Source: Ruminococcus sp. AM22-13
GTDB taxonomy: Bacteria; Bacillota; Clostridia; Lachnospirales; Lachnospiraceae
Length of the DNA stretch: 33,489 nucleotides
Assembly (NCBI RefSeq): GCF_003471165.1
Contig: NZ_QRIL01000036.1
Location: forward strand, 1-33,489
Direction of reading: 5' to 3'
Part shown: positions 15,928-22,192 of the stretch, piece by piece
How positions within the stretch are numbered: position 1 is the first letter of the stretch
How the letters are laid out: the number at the start of each line of letters is the position of its first letter
Translations under genes and position numbers: made by a program
Notes under the pieces: generated by a model
Told to the model about the DNA's origin: nothing
The model's database searches: none
What the model saw: only the letters and a program-made list of their open reading frames with translations

Positions 15928-16515
15928 ATGGATATTGGATTACAAATCAAAAAATTTAGGGAACAACAAAAAATTTCTCAAGAAGAACTGGCTCTTAAAA
16001 TATTTGTTTCAAGACAAACAATTTCTAACTGGGAAACAAATAAAAGTTGTCCAGATGTTAAAAGTTTAATTACTTTATCTAATATCTTCAATGTGTCTTT
16101 AGATAATTTTATAAAAGAAGATATAAAGGAGATGAGGGAGATTGTAGAAAAAGCAACTATTAAAAAGTTTAATGTGATAAGTGTAGTTTTCCTAATTGAA
16201 TTGATAGTCGTAGCCATAAGTGCCTATCCTTTATTTAGTATTAAGGGAAATATAGGAATTATTATTTGGTTATGCTTGTTTGCAATAACGCTCTATACGG
16301 CAAGTAAGATTGAAAAATTCAAAAAGAGCCATGACATTCAAACCTATAAAGAAATTTTGGCATTTATTGACGGAAAGCAATTAACGCATGATGAAACACA
16401 ACAAGAAATAGGAAAAAGAAATTATCAAAAAATCATATTTGCATTCATTGCAGGTGTAATCGCACTTATTATATGTTTTGTTGTAATTTTTATTTGCCAG
16501 CATTTAACAAATTAA
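15928..16515 (+). CDS. Membrane-bound XRE family regulator
   Basis: The 195-residue protein has a Cro/CI helix-turn-helix at residues 1-60 (ISQEELALKIFVSRQTISNW) followed by three hydrophobic segments: about 78-98, 103-122 and 168-192. DNA-binding domains fused to small membrane domains are a frequent Clostridia/Lactobacillales design. Base composition is visibly more AT-rich than the transfer genes, and the gene has its own promoter. With the next small ORF it forms a cassette inserted between Orf22 and the coupling ATPase. Tn916 has no regulator here. It may control itself or an envelope function; it is not a standard ICE regulator. Confidence 0.8.
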   Translation: MDIGLQIKKFREQQKISQEELALKIFVSRQTISNWETNKSCPDVKSLITLSNIFNVSLDNFIKEDIKEMREIVEKATIKKFNVISVVFLIELIVVAISAYPLFSIKGNIGIIIWLCLFAITLYTASKIEKFKKSHDIQTYKEILAFIDGKQLTHDETQQEIGKRNYQKIIFAFIAGVIALIICFVVIFICQHLTN

Positions 16516-16530
16516 AAGGGAGGAGAAATC

Positions 16531-16647
16531 ATGGAATTTTGGCTTATTATGATTGGCTTTATAGTTATGGGCGGAAGTTGTTCATTAGCAGGTACTTGGT
16601 GGGATAGAAAAAATAAAAAAGATAAAAAAGAAGAAAAGAAACAATAA
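16531..16647 (+). CDS. Small single-pass membrane protein (38 aa)
   Basis: GGGAGGAGAAATC precedes the ATG at 16,531. The product has a hydrophobic N-terminal half (MEFWLIMIGFIVMGGSC) and a highly basic Lys-rich tail (DRKNKKDKKEEKKQ). It ends just before the cassette terminator and would be cotranscribed with the membrane XRE protein. It could interact with the membrane part of that regulator. I recognise no family. Confidence 0.6.
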   Translation: MEFWLIMIGFIVMGGSCSLAGTWWDRKNKKDKKEEKKQ

Positions 16648-16669
16648 AATTTACACTTTATTGTTGATT

Positions 16670-16701
16670 AAGCAGTTAGTCTTAGGATTGACTGCTTTTT
16701 T
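16670..16701 (+). terminator. Cassette terminator, copy 1
   Basis: AAGCAGTTAGTC pairs with GATTGACTGCTT (loop TTAG, two G-T pairs), followed by six T. The 33 bases 16,670-16,702 are identical to 20,386-20,418, the terminator of the second cassette. Confidence 0.85.
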
Positions 16702-16723
16702 CATACCTAGAAAGGATTGATTT

Positions 16724-18118
16724 ATGCGTATGATTTGGAACAAAGGACACCGTATCAGAGCCAGCGACAAGCACCTTGTCTACCACTTTTCCATAGGGAC
16801 GCTTCTGTTTGTATTCATGGCGGTTCTTCTGCTACTGAACATCAAACAGCTCATGCGTACCGACTGGGAACATTTCAGCTTGTTAGAAAACGGCTTGACG
16901 CTTTCCCCTTACAACTTCATAACTGTGCTGATAGCGACTGGTGTTTGTGCATTGGTCGCTTTTCTGTATTACCGCTTCTGTTACGACAGTTTCAAGAAGC
17001 TATTGCACCGTCAAAAGCTGGCACGAATGATACTGGAAAATAAGTGGTATGAAGCCGATACCGTACAAGACAGCGGTTTTTTTACTGACCTGCAAAGCAG
17101 ATCAAGGGAAAAAATCGTCTGGTTTCCAAAGATTTATTATCAAATGGAAAAGGGATTGCTCCATATCCGCTGTGAAATCACGTTAGGAAAATATCAAGAC
17201 CAGCTTTTACGGTTAGAGGATAAATTGGAAAGTGGCTTGTATTGCGAGCTGACCGACAAGACCTTACATGACGGCTATATTGAATACACCCTGCTTTATG
17301 ACATGATAGCAAACCGCATTACCATTGATGAAGTATGGGCAGAAAACGGCTGTCTTAGGCTGATGAAAAATCTTGTGTGGGAATATGACGCACTCCCTCA
17401 CGCTTTGATTGCTGGTGGGACTGGTGGCGGTAAAACTTATTTTCTGCTGACGCTCATTGAAGCCTTACTGCATACCAACGCTGTCCTTTATATCTTAGAC
17501 CCAAAGAACAGCGACCTTGCAGACTTGGGAACAGTCATGCCTAATGTCTATCACACCAAAGAAGAAATGATTGATTGCGTCAATGCCTTTTATGAGGGCA
17601 TGGTACGGCGAAGTGAGGAAATGAAGCAACACCCGAACTATAAGACGGGCGAAAACTACGCCTATCTGGGACTTCCACCCTGCTTTCTTATCTTTGATGA
17701 ATATGTAGCGTTTTTTGAAATGTTGGGGACAAAAGAAAGCGTGAGCTTACTTAGCCAGTTAAAGAAAATCGTTATGTTAGGGCGACAAGCAGGTTATTTC
17801 CTTATTGTTGCCTGCCAGCGTCCAGACGCAAAGTATTTTTCAGATGGTATCAGAGATAACTTCAATTTCCGTGTGGGACTTGGGCGTATCAGCGAATTAG
17901 GTTACGGTATGCTGTTTGGTTCAGATGTGAAAAAGCAGTTTTTCCAGAAGCGTATCAAGGGGCGTGGCTATTGTGATGTGGGAACAAGCGTCATAAGTGA
18001 GTTTTACACGCCTTTAGTCCCAAAAGGACATGATTTTTTACAGACTATCAGCTCTCTTGCACAAGCAAGGCAGGACGGGACGGCGACGTGCGAAGCGAAA
18101 GGCGACGGCACGGACTAG
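16724..18118 (+). CDS. FtsK/SpoIIIE-like coupling ATPase (TcpA, Tn916 Orf21-like)
   Basis: This 464-residue protein has two N-terminal membrane helices (about 22-40 and 65-82) and a cytoplasmic FtsK-type motor. Walker A is GGTGGGKT at 231-238 and Walker B is FLIFDE at 321-326. The later segment LGRQAGYFLIVACQRPDAKY is the conserved FtsK region following Walker B. It is the type IV coupling protein that delivers the relaxase-DNA complex to the mating channel. Length agrees with Orf21 of Tn916 (about 460). The C-terminus is rich in charged residues. Between this gene and the relaxase lies the oriT hairpin, as in Tn916. Confidence 0.93.
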   Translation: MRMIWNKGHRIRASDKHLVYHFSIGTLLFVFMAVLLLLNIKQLMRTDWEHFSLLENGLTLSPYNFITVLIATGVCALVAFLYYRFCYDSFKKLLHRQKLARMILENKWYEADTVQDSGFFTDLQSRSREKIVWFPKIYYQMEKGLLHIRCEITLGKYQDQLLRLEDKLESGLYCELTDKTLHDGYIEYTLLYDMIANRITIDEVWAENGCLRLMKNLVWEYDALPHALIAGGTGGGKTYFLLTLIEALLHTNAVLYILDPKNSDLADLGTVMPNVYHTKEEMIDCVNAFYEGMVRRSEEMKQHPNYKTGENYAYLGLPPCFLIFDEYVAFFEMLGTKESVSLLSQLKKIVMLGRQAGYFLIVACQRPDAKYFSDGIRDNFNFRVGLGRISELGYGMLFGSDVKKQFFQKRIKGRGYCDVGTSVISEFYTPLVPKGHDFLQTISSLAQARQDGTATCEAKGDGTD

Positions 18119-18123
18119 CCGTT

Positions 18124-18181
18124 GCTGGTGTGGCGTCAGCCACGCCAGCAGGTAAAACCCCTCGGTATCTAACAGAGGGGT
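18124..18181 (+). other. oriT: Origin of transfer (oriT) with two hairpins
   Basis: The 183-base spacer between the coupling ATPase and MobT holds two stems. The first is GCTGGTGTGGC (18,124-18,134) paired with GCCACGCCAGC (18,139-18,149). The second is ACCCCTC (18,157-18,163) paired with GAGGGGT (18,175-18,181), with TATCTAACA in the loop. The second matches the MobT-family oriT pattern of Tn916 and ICEBs1 (CCCC stem, TAACA loop, GGGG stem). The nick is expected in or next to this loop; the exact base is not derivable. Confidence 0.8.
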
Positions 18182-18301
18182 ACGTTTGCAAATAGACAAT
18201 AGACAAAAAACATAGGAAACATAAGGCTTCTGGCATGGTTTTCTAGCAAAAATCGGCTGTGAAGTCGCCTTAAAAAACTTCACACTTTACAGATTGGGGG
18301 T

Positions 18302-19498
18302 ATGGTTCTGAATGAAGAACAACGGATAAAAGAATTACGGGAGAAACGGATTGCTTACGGTATCTCACAAGGCAGGCTGGCGGTGGCTTCTGGTATCACA
18401 AGGGAATATTTCAACAAGATAGAAAGTGGAAAAATGAAGCCGTCAAAGGAACTTCTGGAAACTCTGCATAAGGAACTGGCAAGGTTCAATCCAGAAGTAC
18501 CGCTTACCATGCTGTTTGATTATGTGAAAATTCGTTTTCCCACGCTGGATATACAGCACATCATCAAAGATATATTAAAACTGAATATCAATTATATGCT
18601 CCATGAAGATTACGGACATTACAGTTATACGGAGCATTATTCTTTAGGGGACATCTTTATCTATACGTCGGCTGACGAAGAAAAAGGTGTCCTTTTAGAG
18701 TTAAAGGGGCGTGGTTGCCGACAGTTTGAAAGTTACCTGCTGGCACAACAAAGAAGTTGGTATGACTTTCTCATGGACGCACTCATAGACGGTGGCGTGA
18801 TGAAGCGTATCGACCTTGCTATCAACGACCATACGGGTATTTTGGATATTCCAGAGCTTGCGGAAAAATGCAGGAAACGGGAATATATCGGAAAGTCCAG
18901 AAGTTATAAGTTTTATCAGTCGGGCGAGCTTATCAAGCATAGAGAGGACGACAGAGAATATATGGGACGCACCCTTTATCTTGGTTCGCTAAAATCAGAT
19001 GTGTATTTCTGTATCTATGAAAAGGACTATGAGCAGTACGTCAAGTTAGGGACACCGCTGGAAGAAGCCGACATTATCAACCGTTTTGAGATACGGCTTA
19101 GAAATGAACGTGCCTATTATGCAGTACGAGATTTGCTGACCTATTATGACGCAGAGCAGACTGCCTTTTCTATCATCAACCAGTATGTGCGGTTTGTTGA
19201 TGAAGAAGCAGACAAGCGAAAAAATGACTGGAAACTCAATGACCGCTGGGCGTGGTTTATCGGCGATAACAGACAGAGCTTGAAGCTGACGACAAAGCCA
19301 GAGCCTTACACCTTAGACCGTACATTGCGGTGGGTACAACGGCAGGTAGCACCGACCTTGAAAATGCTGAAAAGGATTGATAAGGGAAACGGAACAGACT
19401 ACATGAAAACTATCGAACAGCAGGCAAAGCTCACAGAAAAGCATGAAATGATAATCAAACAGCAGACGACCCCTGCAAAAGATTTAGTAGAAAGTTAG
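18302..19498 (+). CDS. MobT-family relaxase/replication initiator (Tn916 Orf20-like)
   Basis: This 398-residue protein starts with a helix-turn-helix (residues 8-58: GISQGRLAVASGITREYFNK) and continues with a Rep_trans-type rolling-circle initiator domain (about 65-340). That domain includes YSLGDIFIYTS, the metal/catalytic region MKRIDLAINDHTG and RFEIRLRNERAYYAV. It nicks oriT in the 183-base spacer immediately upstream and starts both transfer and element replication. Length and domain order equal Tn916 Orf20. The helix-turn-helix contributes to oriT recognition. The gene is followed 13 bases later by two small membrane-protein genes. Confidence 0.92.
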   Translation: MVLNEEQRIKELREKRIAYGISQGRLAVASGITREYFNKIESGKMKPSKELLETLHKELARFNPEVPLTMLFDYVKIRFPTLDIQHIIKDILKLNINYMLHEDYGHYSYTEHYSLGDIFIYTSADEEKGVLLELKGRGCRQFESYLLAQQRSWYDFLMDALIDGGVMKRIDLAINDHTGILDIPELAEKCRKREYIGKSRSYKFYQSGELIKHREDDREYMGRTLYLGSLKSDVYFCIYEKDYEQYVKLGTPLEEADIINRFEIRLRNERAYYAVRDLLTYYDAEQTAFSIINQYVRFVDEEADKRKNDWKLNDRWAWFIGDNRQSLKLTTKPEPYTLDRTLRWVQRQVAPTLKMLKRIDKGNGTDYMKTIEQQAKLTEKHEMIIKQQTTPAKDLVES

Positions 19499-19511
19499 GA
19501 GTGATGAAAAA

Positions 19512-19646
19512 ATGTGGGAATTATTGAAAGACTTCCTGCTGGTATCTGTTGGAACGGGTATCGGCGTAGCCTTGATGTGTATTTTAAGTGTTGGCAAAGG
19601 AGCTGACTATGAAATGAAGAAATTAAAAGAAAGCGAGGACAAATAA
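19512..19646 (+). CDS. Small membrane protein, DUF3789-like (44 aa)
   Basis: The ATG at 19,512 follows the relaxase stop by 13 bases with a GGAGTGATG site. The product has one membrane helix (LLVSVGTGIGVALMCILSVG) and a charged C-terminal tail (YEMKKLKESEDK). Small proteins of this type, annotated DUF3789, are regular members of Tn916-like transfer modules. It overlaps nothing and is one base short of the next gene. The function is unknown. Confidence 0.7.
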   Translation: MWELLKDFLLVSVGTGIGVALMCILSVGKGADYEMKKLKESEDK

Positions 19647-19647
19647 C

Positions 19648-19869
19648 ATGAATTTCGGGCAAAATTTGTATCAATGGTTTTTAAGCAACGCACAGAGCTT
19701 AGTGCTTATGTCGATTGTGGTTATCGGTATCTACTTAGGGTTCAAGCGTGAGTTTTCAAAACTTATCGGTTTCTTGGTAGTTGCCTTGATTGCTGTCGGC
19801 TTGGTATTCAATGCTGGCGGTGTGAAAGATGTACTGTTAGAGCTGTTCAATAAGATTATCGGTGCATAA
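19648..19869 (+). CDS. TcpD-like conjugal membrane protein (Orf19-position)
   Basis: The 73-residue protein has two hydrophobic segments (SLVLMSIVVIGIYLGF and LIGFLVVALIAVGLVFNAG) and an amphipathic C-terminus (DVLLELFNKIIGA). The pattern matches the small TcpD family conserved in Tn916-type mating apparatus loci. It follows the previous gene with one base between. It is likely a small inner-membrane component of the channel. After it the operon is interrupted by the NTF2-like cassette. Confidence 0.8.
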   Translation: MNFGQNLYQWFLSNAQSLVLMSIVVIGIYLGFKREFSKLIGFLVVALIAVGLVFNAGGVKDVLLELFNKIIGA

Positions 19870-19876
19870 AATTTTA

Positions 19877-19905
19877 TTGTGGGGCTGATGTATGGGTGCT
19901 ATAAT
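19877..19905 (+). promoter_or_regulatory. Promoter of the NTF2-like cassette
   Basis: TTGTGG (19,877-19,882) and TATAAT (19,900-19,905) are spaced by 17 bases, seven bases after the preceding stop. Downstream GAGGTG serves the TTG start at 19,937. Confidence 0.65.
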
Positions 19906-19936
19906 GTGAAAAAAGAAGTAATCGAGGTGTTCTATT

Positions 19937-20356
19937 TTGAATGAGAGAGAAAAAATTATTCGTTTATGGTTTGATATGTGGTTGAAACAGCAAGACTTAG
20001 GAATAGATAAAATTTTTACAGAAGATGTTGTTTATACGGAAAGCTGGTGTCCTAAATATGAAAATCTTAAAACAGTAAAACATTGGTTTAATGAATGGAA
20101 TACTCGTGGTAAAGTCATTATTTGGGATATTAAACAGTTCTTTCATAAAGAAAATCAAACTGTCGTAGAATGGTATTTTAAAAATGAAATGAATACGGGA
20201 AGCGTTGAAGAATTTGACGGTATTTCCTTAATTGAATGGACAGAAGATAACAAAATCAAATCATTAAAAGAATATGGTTGCAATCTGAATAACTATAATC
20301 CATATCAACACAGCGATAACCCTCAATTTAGAGATGAAAAAACAAACTGGTTTTAA
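19937..20356 (+). CDS. NTF2/SnoaL-like protein
   Basis: This 139-residue protein fits the cone-shaped NTF2 fold: helix EREKIIRLWFDMWLKQQDLG, then IFTEDVVYTESWCPKY, a helix around KTVKHWFNEW, and beta strands KVIIWDIKQFFHKENQTVVE, then WYFKNEM and SLIEWTEDNKIKSLKEYG. Such proteins include small-molecule-modifying enzymes and accessory proteins; the substrate cannot be told. Start is TTG at 19,937 (GAGGTG upstream); no in-frame ATG fits. The gene is AT-rich and has its own promoter and terminator, so it looks like a single-gene cassette inserted between TcpD and the ArdA region. It is not a known transfer gene. Confidence 0.75.
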   Translation: MNEREKIIRLWFDMWLKQQDLGIDKIFTEDVVYTESWCPKYENLKTVKHWFNEWNTRGKVIIWDIKQFFHKENQTVVEWYFKNEMNTGSVEEFDGISLIEWTEDNKIKSLKEYGCNLNNYNPYQHSDNPQFRDEKTNWF

Positions 20357-20385
20357 AACTTAATCAAATTATATCCATATACATA

Positions 20386-20417
20386 AAGCAGTTAGTCTTA
20401 GGATTGACTGCTTTTTT
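20386..20417 (+). terminator. Cassette terminator, copy 2
   Basis: It has the same hairpin and T-run as 16,670-16,701: 33 identical bases, then one mismatch and TACCTA in both. It closes the NTF2-like cassette. Confidence 0.85.
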
Positions 20418-20446
20418 CTTACCTAAAATCAGATTGGAGTGATGAA

Positions 20447-20743
20447 ATGAGCGATATTTTTAAGGATATGCAGGCAAACGTCGGCTGTGATTATATTTCT
20501 AACCTGCCCTCTTACAAGCGTAAAGTGTGGCATGAAATGAAGCGATTACCGCTTACGAATTATGATATAAAACAGTTAGAAGATTTTTCAAAGTATGTGT
20601 TTGGTATGTCGTACCAGAGCTTAAAAGATGTGATGAAGCAACAGAAAGGACGTGAGGAACAATGCAGGAAACAAGGGTGCTGGTGGAAACGAGAGGAACA
20701 ACTGGCGAAGAAACAATATCATACTGGTTCGACCTGCCGATAG
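20447..20743 (+). CDS. Small ICE protein overlapping ardA (98 aa), unrecognised
   Basis: ATG at 20,447 follows GGAGTG. The first 70 residues (MSDIFKDMQANVGCDYISNL, MKRLPLTNYDIKQLEDFSKY) look like a real helical protein. The last 28, rich in Lys, Arg, Gln and Cys, overlap the start of ardA by 82 bases in another frame and look less like selected protein. The ardA ribosome binding site (CGTGAGG) lies inside this gene, so the two are probably coupled. I do not recognise a family. Confidence 0.55.
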   Translation: MSDIFKDMQANVGCDYISNLPSYKRKVWHEMKRLPLTNYDIKQLEDFSKYVFGMSYQSLKDVMKQQKGREEQCRKQGCWWKREEQLAKKQYHTGSTCR

Positions 20744-21165
20744 ATGTTGCCGAGTTTGAAGAAAAGTTAGGTATCGGTGCAGAAAGTGGGGATTATCGTA
20801 TTATCGAAAAGGTGTTGCCTTATGCTGATGAAGTCCACGAACACACCAGCGTGTACCAGCTCAACGAATTAGATTTTATGTACCGCCAGCTTTCAAGTGA
20901 TATGCAGGAAGAATATGTATCACTACTTACGGTGTTTGAAAATTTAGAAGCACTTTATATTTGCAGGAACGTGATTATTGTTTATCCCGACTGTAAAAGC
21001 ATGATAGATGTTGCAAGGCAAAAGCTGATGAACGACCCGATGTTCAAGCATTTATCCGAGGACTGTCAAGAATACTACTTTGACTTTGAAGCCTACGCTT
21101 CTCACTTGCAGGAACACGGGAAATTTTTAGTAACAGAACACGGTATCTTTGAACTGCCAGAGTAG
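20662..21165 (+). CDS. ardA: ArdA antirestriction protein, copy 1 (Tn916 Orf18-like)
   Basis: The 167-residue acidic protein mimics bent B-form DNA and inhibits type I restriction enzymes, protecting the incoming ICE strand in a new host. Visible features are the strongly negative composition, the N-terminal sheet (ISYWFDLPIDVAEFEEKLGI), the conserved helix region VYQLNELDFMYRQLSSD, and the motif IVYPDCKSMIDVARQKL at about 112-128. The ending FDFEAYASHLQEHGKFLVTE is typical. Length equals Tn916 Orf18 (166). A second ArdA gene follows after 17 bases. Confidence 0.92.
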   Translation: MQETRVLVETRGTTGEETISYWFDLPIDVAEFEEKLGIGAESGDYRIIEKVLPYADEVHEHTSVYQLNELDFMYRQLSSDMQEEYVSLLTVFENLEALYICRNVIIVYPDCKSMIDVARQKLMNDPMFKHLSEDCQEYYFDFEAYASHLQEHGKFLVTEHGIFELPE

Positions 21166-21182
21166 GAAATGAGGTGGTGCTT

Positions 21183-21686
21183 ATGATTGATGATATGGCG
21201 GTTTATATTGCTAATCTTGGCAAATACAATGAGGGCTATTTAGTCGGTGCTTGGTTCACGTTCCCCATTGACGAGGAAGATGTGAAAGAAAAAATCGGCT
21301 TGAATGAACAGTATGAGGAATACGCTATCCATGATACCGACAACTTTCCCATTGCGATTGGCGAGTATGTTTCCATTGAAGAACTCAATGAGATGTATGA
21401 AATGATAGAGGAACTTCCCGACTATATTGTAGAGTGTCTGGACGAATTTATCAGCCACTATGGGACGCTGGAAGAAGTCGTGGAACATAAGGACGATATT
21501 TACTATTATCCCGACTGTGAAACCATGACAGATGTTGCCTACTACTACATAGACGAATTGCAGGCACTTGGGGACATTCCACCCAGCTTACAGAATTACA
21601 TTGACTATGAAGCCTACGGGCGAGATTTGGATATGGGCGGTTGCTTTATTGAAACAAGCCGAGGTATGTGCGAGATACCATATTAA
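21183..21686 (+). CDS. ardA: ArdA antirestriction protein, copy 2
   Basis: This 167-residue paralogue has the same layout: GYLVGAWFTFPIDEEDVKEK, then ISIEELNEMYEMIEEL-type helix (here VSIEELNEMYEMIEELPDYI), YYYPDCETMTDVAYYYI and FIETSRGMCEIPY at the end. It is even more acidic than copy 1 and clearly diverged, so the pair is not a recent duplication. Start is ATG at 21,183 with GAGGTGG five bases upstream; upstream GTG codons overlap that site. Tandem ArdA proteins may widen the range of restriction systems blocked (inference). Confidence 0.9.
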   Translation: MIDDMAVYIANLGKYNEGYLVGAWFTFPIDEEDVKEKIGLNEQYEEYAIHDTDNFPIAIGEYVSIEELNEMYEMIEELPDYIVECLDEFISHYGTLEEVVEHKDDIYYYPDCETMTDVAYYYIDELQALGDIPPSLQNYIDYEAYGRDLDMGGCFIETSRGMCEIPY

Positions 21687-21741
21687 CGCTGGAAGATCAG
21701 CGACAAGCATTGTTGCTACTGACAGCGTATTTCTCTTTAAG

Positions 21742-21768
21742 GGACAGTCTGAAAATGGCTGTCCTTTT
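21742..21768 (+). terminator. Hairpin/attenuator before TcpE gene
   Basis: GGACAG (21,742-21,747) pairs with CTGTCC (21,759-21,764), followed by TTTT. The tail TCCTTTTCTATTTT and the loop size repeat the hairpin at 11,658. Since essential transfer genes follow, it must be read through or act as an attenuator. Confidence 0.6.
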
Positions 21769-21793
21769 CTATTTTGAAAGGAGCTGAAAGAAC

Positions 21794-22192
21794 TTGAAAA
21801 AGATTAAAAGCTACACGGGTATCTGGAACGTGGAAAAAGTCTTGTATGCAATCAATGACTTTAACTTACCCTTTCCCGTTACTTTTACACAGATTACATG
21901 GTTTGTGATTACGGAATTTATCATCATTCTGTTTGGGGATATTCCCCCACTTTCCATGATTGAGGGAGCATTTCTCAAATACTTTGGTATTCCCGTTGCT
22001 CTCACTTGGTTCATGTCGCAGAAAACCTTTGACGGAAAGAAGCCGTACAGCTTTTTGAAATCACAGATAACCTATGCCCTGCGACCAAAAATCACTTATG
22101 CAGGAAAAGCCGTAAAACTGCATAAGCAGATATTGAATGAAACAATCACGGCAGTAAGGAGTGTGAACTATGTTCCCGATAAAATATATTGA
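21794..22192 (+). CDS. TcpE family conjugal membrane protein (Tn916 Orf17-like)
   Basis: The 132-residue protein has two hydrophobic segments (TWFVITEFIIILFGDIPPLS and FGIPVALTWFMSQ) and the family motif DGKKPYSFLKSQITYALRPK near residue 85-104. TcpE is a membrane component of the Gram-positive mating channel. The start is TTG at 21,794, with AAAGGAGCTG upstream. The end overlaps the VirB4-like gene by 23 bases. Confidence 0.88.
   Translation: MKKIKSYTGIWNVEKVLYAINDFNLPFPVTFTQITWFVITEFIIILFGDIPPLSMIEGAFLKYFGIPVALTWFMSQKTFDGKKPYSFLKSQITYALRPKITYAGKAVKLHKQILNETITAVRSVNYVPDKIY

Noticed and set aside
18124..18149. Strong stem after the coupling ATPase as a terminator
   Set aside because: There is no T-run, and it sits next to the MobT-type oriT stem, so it is more likely part of oriT.
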